Below, piece after piece: positions 11,101 to 20,610 of a stretch of 64,000 nt of DNA. Source of the DNA: Enoplolaimus lenunculus. Lineage: Eukaryota; Nematoda; Enoplea; Enoplida; Thoracostomopsidae. A model generated the notes under the pieces. The model did no database searches. It saw only the letters and a list, made by a program, of their open reading frames with translations, and was not told the origin of the DNA. The number at the start of each line of letters is the position of its first letter. Position 1 is the stretch's first letter. The stretch lies in contig JASANG010004061.1 of the NCBI GenBank assembly GCA_030248215.1, positions 124,001 to 188,000 on the forward strand, read 5' to 3'. The position numbers and the translations under genes are program-made.

Positions 11101-12366
11101 TGACTTTCTTTCGTTCATTCGTTCGTTCGTTCTTTCTTTATTTCTTTCTTTCTTTCTTTGCCTATGGTTGTAAAACTTTGTTTCAACATACGTTTCTTAC
11201 AAGAATATTTTGTATTTTATCACAGAGCAAAGTGTAAGCTTGCTTTCGACCTCGCCACTTTCCGAGTGAGCGGTGTTTGCCGCCATCATTCTACTTTGAA
11301 AACTTGATGCCCGAGGTTACCTATCTAAATGAACCCTGTTTTCGTTACCCTTGCAAACGATTCAAGATTTTTGTGACAAGCGCGTGACGTTAATTACCTC
11401 GGTAAACTAAAAATTGACATATCTTTTTGTTTCGCAAATGGCCAAATTTTAGGGTGTTGAATGTGGCGTGTACCAGTTTACGCATTGTTCTGCGCGATTT
11501 TGGCAGTGTGATTCGAAACGGCCTTAAAGCTGTGCCTTCAATCGGCGTTGATATCTGCCAAGAAGAGCGGTAAGTTGCTACTATTTAAGCAACCCACATT
11601 ATTTGCACTGGATCTAAATTAGACAAAAACCACACGAATACTCAGTTAAACTTAGTTGGCAGGATTTTATATTTTGTTTACTTTGTGAAACACACAATGC
11701 TTGAGCTGAATTCTGCTGAAAAGTGTAATTATTGTCTTTGCTGCAAAGATGCAAGTAAGTTTTAGTGAACAGAAACAGTTTCGACTTGGAGAAATGCTTC
11801 AATTGCTAAGCAGGTACAATTTGAGATAAATTACTATTTAAGTTTCAGGAAATCGACAGCGTTGCTTTATAATCTATGGTCTTTTAAATACAAGGATTTG
11901 AAAGATAAATGTTGAGCTAATTTTCTGATCGACATTTGGGGCCTATGTATAGAACAGTGCTGGAACGTTTTCCGACGGGACTGTAATAGCATACGCTTAA
12001 GCTTTCGACTAATTTTTTTGCTTAGGCTTAGGTGTAGGAATAGGCTCATTCTTACGCTTAGGTTTAGGAATATGCTTATACTACTGTTCCGGCCCTGTTC
12101 TGCACAATGGACGATATTTGAATGTGGAATGTTTTTTGAAGAATCAAAAATACAATAACATTTTTACAATGTCATATTTATGATTTTTTGGTTTTCCATA
12201 TTTTTAGTGTTTTTTGTTGGTTTTATTTTACAGATTCAAGAAATGTCAACGGTGCATGGGAGAATTTGTGACCATTCGACAATTAATTGAACAAAAACAG
12301 AACGCCGGTGGTTATCCTAGTGTGTTCAAAGAAATTAGTGTATTACTAAGCATTGTAGAACCGTAA
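7891..12366 (+). CDS. KATNB1: Katanin p80 regulatory subunit, C-terminal part (gene span)
   Basis: Six exons encode the end of a katanin p80 subunit: 7891-8145 (uncertain), 8626-8832, 9840-9916, 10833-10907, 11453-11569, 12234-12366. The five last exons join in frame and align over their whole length with the con80 domain as I remember it from vertebrate KATNB1. Landmarks are LDTVRxxW-like LNTVRDLW, VVDLLNI-like LLVDLLNIL, SLWTLDVC, CTSLRIVL, PSIGVDICQEER and the C-terminal KCQRC. con80 binds the p60 AAA ATPase and microtubules in the microtubule-severing complex. The N-terminal WD40 propeller is not in the window and should lie upstream. The protein ends at TAA 12364-12366. Confidence 0.93.
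8626..8832 (+). CDS. KATNB1: Katanin p80 exon, start of con80
   Basis: Acceptor TTGTAG, donor AAG|GTAAAT, phase 0 at both ends. A Ser/Thr-rich acidic stretch leads into SVLHERIEKLNTVRDLWCNQ, matching the vertebrate con80 start (SRHKNLDTVRAVW). The reading frame is open across the whole exon. Confidence 0.88.
8918..9200. mobile_element. CACGTG-family MITE
   Basis: Ends TTAAGCCCTATTCATACGTG and CACGTGTGAATAAGGTTTTAA, with CTTGCAGCTGCAAC-like palindromes inside. Located in the katanin intron after 8832. Confidence 0.8.
9840..9916 (+). CDS. KATNB1: Katanin p80 con80 exon
   Basis: Acceptor GGTTGCAG, donor AAAAA|GTGAGT. Encodes AAVDYVTQINDAALLVDLLN followed by ILNHKK, very close to the vertebrate [20 protein letters not shown] helix. 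Starts in phase 0 and ends in phase 2. Confidence 0.92.
10213..10634. mobile_element. CCGG-hAT MITE
   Basis: Left end GCTTGCAACCGGAATTCTGG (mutated CAGGG), right end AATTCCGGTTACATCCTG. Katanin intron. Confidence 0.75.
10833..10907 (+). CDS. KATNB1: Katanin p80 con80 exon
   Basis: Acceptor TTTCAG, donor GACGC|GTAAGT. Encodes SLWTLDVCVLILPRLKCLLR then SSHDA, aligned with vertebrate [20 protein letters not shown]. Both splice phases match the neighbouring exons. Confidence 0.92.
10979..11164 (+). repeat. CTTT pyrimidine microsatellite
   Basis: About 185 bp of CTTT/CTTTT repeats, polypyrimidine on the + strand, in a katanin intron. Confidence 0.95.
11453..11569 (+). CDS. KATNB1: Katanin p80 con80 exon
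   Basis: Acceptor TTTTAG, donor GAGCG|GTAAGT. Encodes VLNVACTSLRIVLRDFGSVI and then AVPSIGVDICQEER, matching vertebrate CTSLKLILQRF and PPSVGVDISREER. Confidence 0.93.
11939..12110 (+). mobile_element. TAGGC-2 MITE
   Basis: GGACTGTAATAGC..CTTAAGCTTT and a CTTAGGC core, ending ACTGTTCCGGCCCTGTTCT; flanking CGACATTT and CGATATTT suggest the duplication. Confidence 0.75.
12234..12366 (+). CDS. KATNB1: Katanin p80 terminal exon
   Basis: Acceptor TTTTACAG. Encodes FKKCQRCMGEFVTIRQLIEQ and ends SVFKEISVLLSIVEP-stop (TAA), matching the vertebrate end (LHKCRLCYKQLKSISGLV ... FRELHLLMASLD). I see no AATAAA close downstream, so the 3' UTR end is not assigned. Confidence 0.93.
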
Positions 12367-12835
12367 TTCAATAACTTTTTTCATCTCGAAATAAGAAACC
12401 AGTCTGTTGAAAATGACAAGGAACCAGCAGCATATTTTGATTAAGGAGACTTGCATAGGGAGCCCCATAATCGCGTTGCGTTGCGTGTGGCGTTGGGTAG
12501 AGGTGAAAACTTTTACCCTATGAGATAATTGATATGTAACCAGTGCGGGAATTTCGGTTATTCTTTTTTGTCGTATTGAAAAAGAAATGACAGTTTATTA
12601 TATTGTATATACAGCACTTTTGGTTTTAATTACTGATGCAGGGCTTTTTTCCCGTAAGCTGTGGTTTTTCAGCGTTGTTATGAATTGGAAAGTTAAAAAA
12701 ACATTACAGGATTCGCTGTAGACAATGTAATCATTTTTTAAATTGCGTTTAAAAAGTTGTCGGTATGTTTATTTTTATTCCTGAATTTATTTCCAAAATT
12801 GGGAGATACGGTAGTTTTTTGCGCATGCCTTATTG

Positions 12836-12951
12836 TTAGGGTTGCACTATACTTAACTGAGTCGCACGCCGCCGTTAGCCGGCGCAGGACGGCGTGCGGT
12901 AATTTTAATAAAACGTTTTATAGCGACGCGCGGCGAATATAGCGCAACTGT
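12836..12951. mobile_element. CTATAC-family MITE
   Basis: TAGGGTTGCACTATACTTAA start, ATATAGCGCAACTG end, GC-rich middle with GCCGCCGTTAGCCGGCG. Confidence 0.65.
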
Positions 12952-12984
12952 TACTGTTAGATATATCGAGTTGTGTAATTATAA

Positions 12985-13080
12985 CCAAGGCTGCATGATA
13001 CAAGAGTGTGAAACTCTAGGTTCCGCATGGTATAAAATGTACCATCGGGCGTTGCGTTTTTGACCGATTCTACGTTGTCC
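12985..13080. repeat. GTTGCG-family fragment
   Basis: ACAAGAGTGTGAAACTC and ACCATCGGGCGTTGCGTTTT match the longer copies at 22424 and 48947. Confidence 0.6.
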
Positions 13081-13266
13081 GGTTCCGAGTATAAAATCCG
13101 GTAGAATATAATTTTATATTTTGTGTCATACTTCACACTTAAATTGACTAATGGAACGTTACAAACAAAGAACTTAAGAAAATTTTGAAACTGCTTGAAG
13201 GGGAGTAGAAAAGAGTAAGCATAAGCTTTTATTGCTATGAGCCAAAATTCATTGTGTATGTATTGT

Positions 13267-13603
13267 CAGGGTGTACACAGATACTAAAAATAACGGAAAC
13301 GGATTGTGATCAGAATAACTGAACGGAAAATTGATATTGAAGTACAAAAGTTTCAAAAATGTTTTATTTTTCTGCCAACCTAAATGAGGTGTGAATATAT
13401 ATTCACCGGTTTTCAAAAATAACGAAAAAATGGCAGATGCGTCAAACAATTGTAGCACATCTGTAAAGAAACATTGCGACTTTTATAAGTACGTGATTTA
13501 TAATTAATTTTGAACTTAAAAACAGAATTTCCGTGATTTCTATAATGGGAATGGACACTGTTTTACCGGAAACAGAAACGGATATATATCCGGTTACACC
13601 CTT
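13267..13603. mobile_element. CCGG-hAT MITE (CGTTA variant)
   Basis: CAGGGTGTACACAGATAC to GATATATATCCGGTTACACC then CTT; duplication TGTATTGT / TCTATTGT (7 of 8). Confidence 0.85.
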
Positions 13604-13847
13604 TCTATTGTGGTTGAGTTTTAACTAAGTTGTATGATATCTTGATTGATCACTAAAACGTCATATACTTATACTATTGCAAATAGTGTAGTAAACTTGA
13701 GTGCTTGATTTAAACTAACAGAGCTGGTTTGGGTTAATCGCTGCAAATGGAAATAATAATTTGAAAGATAGAATATTTAGCCGAGGTTCAATAATTTCGG
13801 TAGGGGACCTTTTGTACAAAAAGCCGTGTTGTTTAGTGAGTTTATGA

Positions 13848-14503
13848 GGGGTTCACGTTATAACCGAGGCAGGCGGGACACGGTTTGTCCCATGTTGATT
13901 CGACATCAGCGTTAAAATTCTGGCTCATATCGGATAAACAGACAAAACTCGAATGTCATATGACATTAGCTTACAGGCCATTGCTCTCAAATGATCAATG
14001 TGTACAAGGGACGGTATGTCACGTGATACTGTGGGACATTTATGCGAATATCATATGATATTCCAAAATTTCAACGAATATCATACGATATTCAGCGGGA
14101 CAATGTATCCTTTGGGTACTGATAAATGAATGAAAAGTTGGACGGCTGCGGCACAAATGTGCTTTAAATACCAAATACACGCCTGCAAATCGTTTCCGAC
14201 ACAGAATCGCTTAGAACCACAGCTTCAAAATTCAAATTCTAGTATATGTCTTCAGATATTCAACAGGACAATTTGGGTATGTTACCTCAAGTGTGCAGAC
14301 ATTTGAAAGTATGTCATATGAAATTCGCAGACAATACCTCGAATATCATATGATATTGAAGTACAAAAGGCTATCCACACATGATAGCAGACATATACGA
14401 ATTTTTGAATACGATATGGGGTTTATAAGCAGACAAAATGTTACCCAATAGTCTAATAGGGACAAAACGTGTCCCAAGCTGCCCCGGTTATAACGTGAAC
14501 CCC
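13848..14503. mobile_element. Inverted-repeat element, about 655 bp
   Basis: Ends GGGGTTCACGTTATAACCGA and GGTTATAACGTGAACCCC with inner GGGACACG / CGTGTCCC. Interior repeats TCATATGATATTC several times. No coding capacity recognised. Confidence 0.75.
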
Positions 14504-14573
14504 ACATTAGTTCTAAGTTCGGCGCAAAAGCTGTGTAACAATGTGGCTTTGACAATATTTCACAGATTTATCT

Positions 14574-14760
14574 TTAGTAAAAGTAGCAGAGGATGTGTTG
14601 ATGACCTCTGGTTCCAGCTGGATGTAAATTTAAGTTGAGATTTTGATCCTGTTCGTTTACAACGGTCCATGTATAGACAGTGGCGGACGGATTGTCTGTG
14701 GCCCATTTTCGATGGTTGTAATTGAAGAAAATGCCTTGTTTCCAAGAACTTTGATATGAA
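14574..14760 (-). CDS. Candidate terminal exon, CTLD-like (weak)
   Basis: On the minus strand an acceptor CACTAAG at 14761 is followed by an open frame ending in TAA at 14574. It reads HRKWATDNPSATVYTWTVV and ends HQHILCYFY. The W..xxP...VV....ILC pattern resembles the back half of a CTLD, but the first closing Cys is missing. No partner exon on that strand was found, so this may be a remnant or chance. Confidence 0.3.
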
Positions 14761-14929
14761 CTTAGTGCAAGGTTTAGCACACACTTTACATTGCTCTTAT
14801 TCTAGTTCCTTGAACCATGATTTTATGGGCATTAAAATATTTTCTTATACCTTCTTTGTCCCCTTCTTTAATAGCTTCGAAAACTGAAATGACGTCTACC
14901 CCGGTTTATAATGTTGAATCCGCACAAGC

Positions 14930-15190
14930 GTAAAGCTAATCCGGCGACTTTAAACCAGCATACTAGATTAACTAAACTAACAGATAAATTTACGGTTAAA
15001 CTCGTTGAAAATCTTATATATTTTAGTTGAAGCGAGCGTTAATGGATTTTTATACACAAATTCTGGATCCCACTTGTCACATAAATCAGAATAAGTAACT
15101 TAAACTCTGTTAAACCGTAAAAAATTTTGCGTCCAGCCATTTAAGTTTTACAAAGTAATATTCAAGTTTAGTTAAAATATAATTAAAGCT
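14930..15190. repeat. AGTTTAAG-family repeat
   Basis: ACTAAACTAACAGATAA and CATTTAAGTTTTACAAAGTA match the copy at 20660-20960. Confidence 0.6.
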
Positions 15191-15329
15191 CAAGTTTTTA
15201 CAGATTAGATGTAAACGTACCGTACAAATACAATGTGGTAAATCTAAGATTACCGAACACACGTTTGGTCCTTGCAACGTCCCTACTTACAACAAGCTAT
15301 TCTTCATGTGCGTACCCATATTAGTAGTA

Positions 15330-15750
15330 CCTACAGTAGTAATACGAATAAGAGGCGGGCTGATATTTAATTGGCTTCTCTAGAGGGTACCCCCTGTTAA
15401 TCGATTACGAACTGTTAGGTATTAATTTTTAACCCGGCTTCTGCCGCCCTTCGTTACAAGCAGTGTTGCACCTATCCGTTGAATTAAACGCTTATTTGTC
15501 TTGTATCAAAAACTTGAGCGAAAATGCAAGAGGAGTGTTGAATTAATGATGCGAACTCAACTTTATTTGGTCCTTGAGTCATTTATGCACTACAATTAGG
15601 GATAATTGACATTAATGGACTTCAATTAGGGTTTAGGAACTCTATCCGCTTACGTACTCTTACCTCAGGATACAGACTCCCGTTGATCAAGATTCAAAAT
15701 GGGGACCCCCTTTTATCACCCCACATCCATTATTCGGATCACTACAGTAC
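15330..15750. mobile_element. GTAGTGAC MITE
   Basis: Ends TACAGTAGTAATACGAATAA and TTATTCGGATCACTACAGTA inverted. Other copies: 39777, 42618 (partial), 50762. Confidence 0.8.
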
Positions 15751-16795
15751 GGTTTTAAATATATAGTTTGATTCGCATGGTGGCTTCCTAGTTTCGCTGG
15801 CAACCAACAAGTCTTTACTAGCATCCTTTTGTTTTTAAGCATCAACCGAGCCAAAATGCTCAAATACCCTCTGGTGCAGTGTTGCTCAAAAAATATTAAC
15901 AGGCTTCAGTAAATTTGTCTGGTTTGAAATATTGTTTAAAAATTGGTAAAGAATAAACCTTTTAAGTTGTTTCTGTATAATAACAATATTCAAATACTAA
16001 ACAAACGTTTAATTTCCATTTCGTGTAGTTTGAACTGTTTGCTCTCAGTACTAAAATTAAGATCGCACTGGCAGGAACGGTTCGTTGACTAGTCGGCGAT
16101 TTTAAAAGCTGTCAAAACTGAACATTCCAGTTCGAAAATAATGACAAGTTCCGATTACGATTTCGATTGCACAATCAATCTGAATTGAAATTTTGCAATT
16201 TTAATTTAATCATACTTTGGTTCCATAAAAATTCTCTCGATCTCAACATGTGAACAAACAAAAATTTTGAAAATAATAATAATTGATTGTAGTTTAGCTT
16301 TACAGAACCAAAAACAATGCCAAAATGTTGATGCAACGTTTTTGAATATTGTTGCCAGGTAACAGATACCCTAAATTAATATATTGGTTAATATATATTT
16401 TATATGTATTGTCACAAAATTTGTAGTTTTGATTCATTCCGATTCTGGTCTAATCCAGTTTTGTTTTGCACCCTGCTGCACATGCTAATTGATGACAATT
16501 ACACACTATATATTTAAAGTATATTTGTGTGGCCCCCCTCCAAACAAAAATTCTGGCTACGTTCATGATTTGATATTATTTAACATTTGAAATTAATTTT
16601 CCCTTAAAGATAGTATGGTGCTGTAATATGTCTCATTTTAAAGTTTTACTGAAACACGTCATAAATGTGATTTATTTCGGAAATAAAATCAAATTAACCG
16701 TTTAAAAATCCGTTTGGTTGTTTATGAGGTTTAGGCTTAGGAATATGCTTATACTACTATTGCACCTCTCAAAATACACATTGCCTAAGCGCTCC
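15751..16795. other. Nothing recognised
   Basis: AT-rich, no exon-like frame, no clear element ends. Same applies to 4611-5486, 6661-7318, 12367-12835, 21986-22423 and 23677-24724. Confidence 0.5.
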
Positions 16796-16936
16796 GGCCA
16801 ATGTTACTTTTAGTGCCGTAACAGTAGATTACGCGCATTCCTAAGCCTAAGCCTAAGCCTAAGCAAAAAATGTGGTCTAGAATGCAATCCTACTCCTTTA
16901 CAGACCCACCAAACACCGGGACGACCCTAAAAAAGC
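16796..16936 (-). mobile_element. TAGGC-1 MITE, short copy
   Basis: GGCCAATGTTACTTTTAGTG, CCTAAGC core, ACAGACCCACC..CCGGGACGACCCTAAA; right end decayed. A TAGGC-2 scrap lies at 16725-16765. Confidence 0.75.
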
Positions 16937-17189
16937 TGTGTATGGAATAACTTGACAATGTTCAATTGGTTTTTAATAAACAGACAACGAAATCAATTAT
17001 TTCGAATAAAATAATTATATCAATGCAACTTCGAATTTGAGCACAAATATGGGAAGCTCAAGCTCAACGCAGTACTACACTAACCAAAGAGGTATAAGTG
17101 TTTCAGTGTGTTTTTGTCATGTCAGGACCGAAGTATAACCTAAGTGGGGCCGCGATTAAAATAATTTAACAGAATTTTATTCTAAAATT

Positions 17190-17384
17190 GGCCCATGTAA
17201 AGATCAGGGGTGGAACGTTTTTTCTGTGGGCATAGGAAAGTATAAGGTTAAACTTTAGACTGAATTTTTTACTTGGCTTTGGCTTAGGCTTAGGCTTAGG
17301 CTTAGGCTTAGGCTTATATACGCTTAGCATTAGGCTTAGGAATATGCTTATAATACTGTTCCGCCCCTGTTCTTTACTTTGACC
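17190..17384 (+). mobile_element. TAGGC-2 MITE
   Basis: GGCCCATGTAAAGATCAGG to CCGCCCCTGTTCTTTACTTT then GACC; perfect duplication CTAAAATT at 17182-17189 and 17385-17392. Pure TTAGGC run in the core. Confidence 0.93.
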
Positions 17385-17554
17385 CTAAAATTAAATTGTA
17401 AAATTTTGTTGTTTCGCAAGCCTTCTCATAATATCTGCGGCACGGACGATTAAGCCAAGCTATCGTTCATTGGTGTTTGTTCGTTGGTGTATTTCATCAT
17501 TTCGTTTTTGAAACACCGCTCGTTCGTGGTTGAATTATGCAATAGAACATAGCC

Positions 17555-17714
17555 GTAACACTGGTATAAGCACATTCCTAAGCCTAAGCCTAAACAAGCA
17601 TGAGAATGATATTATGCCTAAGCCGATGCCTAAGCAAAAAATTAGTCCAAAGCTTAAGCTTAGTCTATTGCAGCCACGCAGAAAAACGTTCCACCCCTAA
17701 TCTTTACATGGGCC
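17555..17714 (-). mobile_element. TAGGC-2 MITE, left-truncated
   Basis: CCTAAGCCTAAGCC core then AAGCTTAAGC.. and CCACCCCTAATCTTTACATG. Inverted relative to the copy at 17190, 143 bases before the minisatellite. Confidence 0.8.
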
Positions 17715-17857
17715 AAAGTACGGAACACAAATCGAGACCAAAATTCGTCAGTATAAAAGTTACAAAGTAGCCAAAATGTTCTCAGAAACAGAAAGTTTTG
17801 AACGTTTATCTTTGCCACAAATTTATACGAATTACTTCTGCAAAGTCTTAAAATTAC

Positions 17858-20370
17858 AAATTGTCGCTTGACTTTGAAGTATAAGACGAAGCAAACCATA
17901 TGCATTAACGGCTCGCAGTGTGTGGGAAATTCGTATTTCTCAAATTGTCGCTTGACTTTGAAGTATAAGACGAAGCAAACCATATGCATTAACGGCTCGC
18001 AGTGTGTGGGAAATTCGTATTTCTCAAATTGTCGCTTGACTTTGAAGTATAAGACGAAGCAAACCATATGCATTAACGGCTCGCAGTGTGTGGGAAATTC
18101 GTATTTCTCAAATTGTCGCTTGACTTTGAAGTATAAGACGAAGCAAACCATATGCATTAACGGCTCACAGTGTGTGGGAAATTCGTATTTCTCAAATTGT
18201 CGCTTGACTTTGAAGTATAAGACGAAGCAAACCATATGCATTAACGGCTCGCAGTGTGTGGGAAATTCGTATTTCTCAAATTGTCGCTTGACTTTGAAGT
18301 ATAAGACGAAGCAAACCATATGCATTAACGGCTCGCAGTGTGTGGGAAATTCGTATTTCTCAAATTGTCGCTTGACTTTGAAGTATAAGACGAAGCAAAC
18401 CATATGCATTAACGGCTCACAGTGTGTGGGAAATTCGTATTTCTCAAATTGTCGCTTGACTTTGAAGTATAAGACGAAGCAAACCATATGCATTAACGGC
18501 TCGCAGTGTGTGGGAAATTCGTATTTCTCAAATTGTCGCTTGACTTTGAAGTATAAGACGAAGCAAACCATATGCATTAACGGCTCGCAGTGTGTGGGAA
18601 ATTCGTATTTCTCAAATTGTCGCTTGACTTTGAAGTATAAGACGAAGCAAACCATATACATTAACAGCTCGCAGTGTGTGGGAAATTCGTATTTCTCAAA
18701 TTGTCGCTTGACTTTGAAGTATAAGACGAAGCAAACCATATGCATTAACGGCTCGCAGTGTGTGGGAAATTCGTATTTCTCAAATTGTCGCTTGACTTTG
18801 AAGTATAAGACGAAGCAAACCATATGCATTAACGGCTCGCAGTGTGTGGGAAATTCGTATTTCTCAAATTGTCGCTTGACTTTGAAGTATAAGACGAAGC
18901 AAACCATATGCATTAACGGCTTGCAGTGTGTGGGAAATTCGTATTTCTCAAATTGTCGCTTGACTTTGAAGTATAAGACGAAGCAAACCATATGCATTAA
19001 CGGCTCGCAGTGTGTGGGAAATTCGTATTTCTCAAATTGTCGCTTGACTTTGAAGTATAAGACGAAGCAAACCATATGCATTAACGGCTCGCAGTGTGTG
19101 GGAAATTCGTATTTCTCAAATTGTCGCTTGACTTTGAAGTATAAGACGAAGCAAACCATATGCATTAACGGCTCGCAGTGTGTGGGAAATTCGTATTTCT
19201 CAAATTGTCGCTTGACTTTGAAGTATAAGACGAAGCAAACCATATGCATTAACGGCTCGCAGTGTGTGGGAAATTTGTATTTCTCAAATTGTCGCTTGAC
19301 TTTGAAGTATAAGACGAAGCAAACCATATGCATTAACGGCTCGCAGTGTGTGGGAAATTCGTATTTCTCAAATTGTCGCTTGACTTTGAAGTATAAGACG
19401 AAGCAAACCATATGCATTAACGGCTCGCAGTGTGTGGGAAATTCGTATTTCTCAAATTGTCGCTTGACTTTGAAGTATAAGACGAAGCAAACCATATGCA
19501 TTAACGGCTCGCAGTGTGTGGGAAATTCGTATTTCTCAAATTGTCGCTTGACTTTGAAGTATAAGACGAAGCAAACCATATGCATTAACGGCTCGCAGTG
19601 TGTGGGAAATTCGTATTTCTCAAATTGTCGCTTGACTTTGAAGTATAAGACGAAGCAAACCATATGCATTAACGGCTGGCAGTGTGTGGGAACTTCGTAT
19701 TTCTCAAATTGTCGCTTGACTTTGAAGTATAAGACGAAGCAAACCATATGCATTAACGGCTCGCAGTGTGTGGGAAATTCGTATTTCTCAAATTGTCGCT
19801 TGACTTTGAAGTATAAGACGAAGCAAACCATATGCATTAACGGCTCGCAGTGTGTGGGAAATTCGTATTTCTCAAATTATCGCTTGACTTTGAAGTATAA
19901 GACGAAGCAAACCATATGCATTAACGGCTCGCAGTGTGTGGGAAATTCGTATTTCTCAAATTGTCGCTTGACTTTGAAGTATAAGACGAAGCAAACCATA
20001 TGCATTAACGGCTCGCAGTGTGTGGGAAATTCGTATTTCTCAAATTGTCGCTTGACTTTGAAGTATAAGACGAAGCAAACCATATGCATTAACGGCTCGC
20101 AGTGTGTGGGAACTTCGTATTTCTCAAATTGTCGCTTGACTTTGAAGTATAAGACGAAGCAAACCATATGCATTAACGGCTCGCAGTGTGTGGGAAATTC
20201 GTATTTCTCAAATTGTCGCTTGACTTTGAAGTATAAGACGAAGCAAATTATATGCATTAACGGCTCGCAGTGTGTGGGAAATTCGTATTTCTCAAATTGT
20301 CGCTTGACTTTGAAGTATAAGACGAAGCAAACCATATGCATTAACGGCTCGCAGTGTGTGGGAAATTCGT
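17858..20370. repeat. 84-bp minisatellite, about 30 copies
   Basis: Near-identical 84-bp units (each containing AAATTGTCGCTTGACTTTG and GGCTCGCAGTGTGTGGG). Most copies differ by 0-3 bases, so the array was homogenised recently. As 84 is divisible by 3 and the unit lacks stops in at least one frame per strand, long frames run on both strands (834, 725 and 181 codons). The array stops 18 bases short of the first sushi exon, inside the presumed intron. Confidence 0.97.
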
Positions 20371-20388
20371 AGTTCTTTATTGTTTCAG

Positions 20389-20610
20389 CATCGTGGCGAA
20401 ATTTGAATGTTCCACATTTCAACGGTGACGTTCAGTGCGTAAACACATTTGCGTGTTTGACTTGGGCAACTTGTTGTTCAATGTATAGGGTATCGTGCGA
20501 TGCAGGGTATTATTTATCAACCGGTGATTCTGATAAAACATTCCGGTCATACGATTGGATGCCGAACGATTGGAACACACAGTCTCAGTATCAGTGTTTA
20601 CCAAACTGTA
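20389..20610 (+). CDS. Module 1 sushi c exon
   Basis: Acceptor TTGTTTCAG lies 18 bases after the last minisatellite unit; donor TGTA|GTAAG. Phase 1-1. Encodes a CCP-like domain with YRVSCDAGYYLSTGDSDKT and the end YQCLPNC, nearly the same ending as the module 2 sushi c exon (YQCLPSC). This is the first recognised exon of the gene; the Cys-rich front (CLTWATCC) is unusual. Confidence 0.8.

Noticed and set aside
10952-11173. Ser/Phe/Leu-rich 73-codon frame
   Set aside because: Translation of the CTTT microsatellite.
14880-14925. Minus-strand FEAIKEGDKEG peptide (ankyrin-like start)
   Set aside because: Very short and its phase does not match the neighbouring minus-strand candidate exon.
17660-19837. 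725-codon and (19877-20422) 181-codon minus-strand frames
   Set aside because: Antisense reading of the same minisatellite.
17868-20372. 834-codon + strand open frame
   Set aside because: It is the minisatellite read in one frame; unit length divisible by three keeps it open. No splice or domain logic supports translation.
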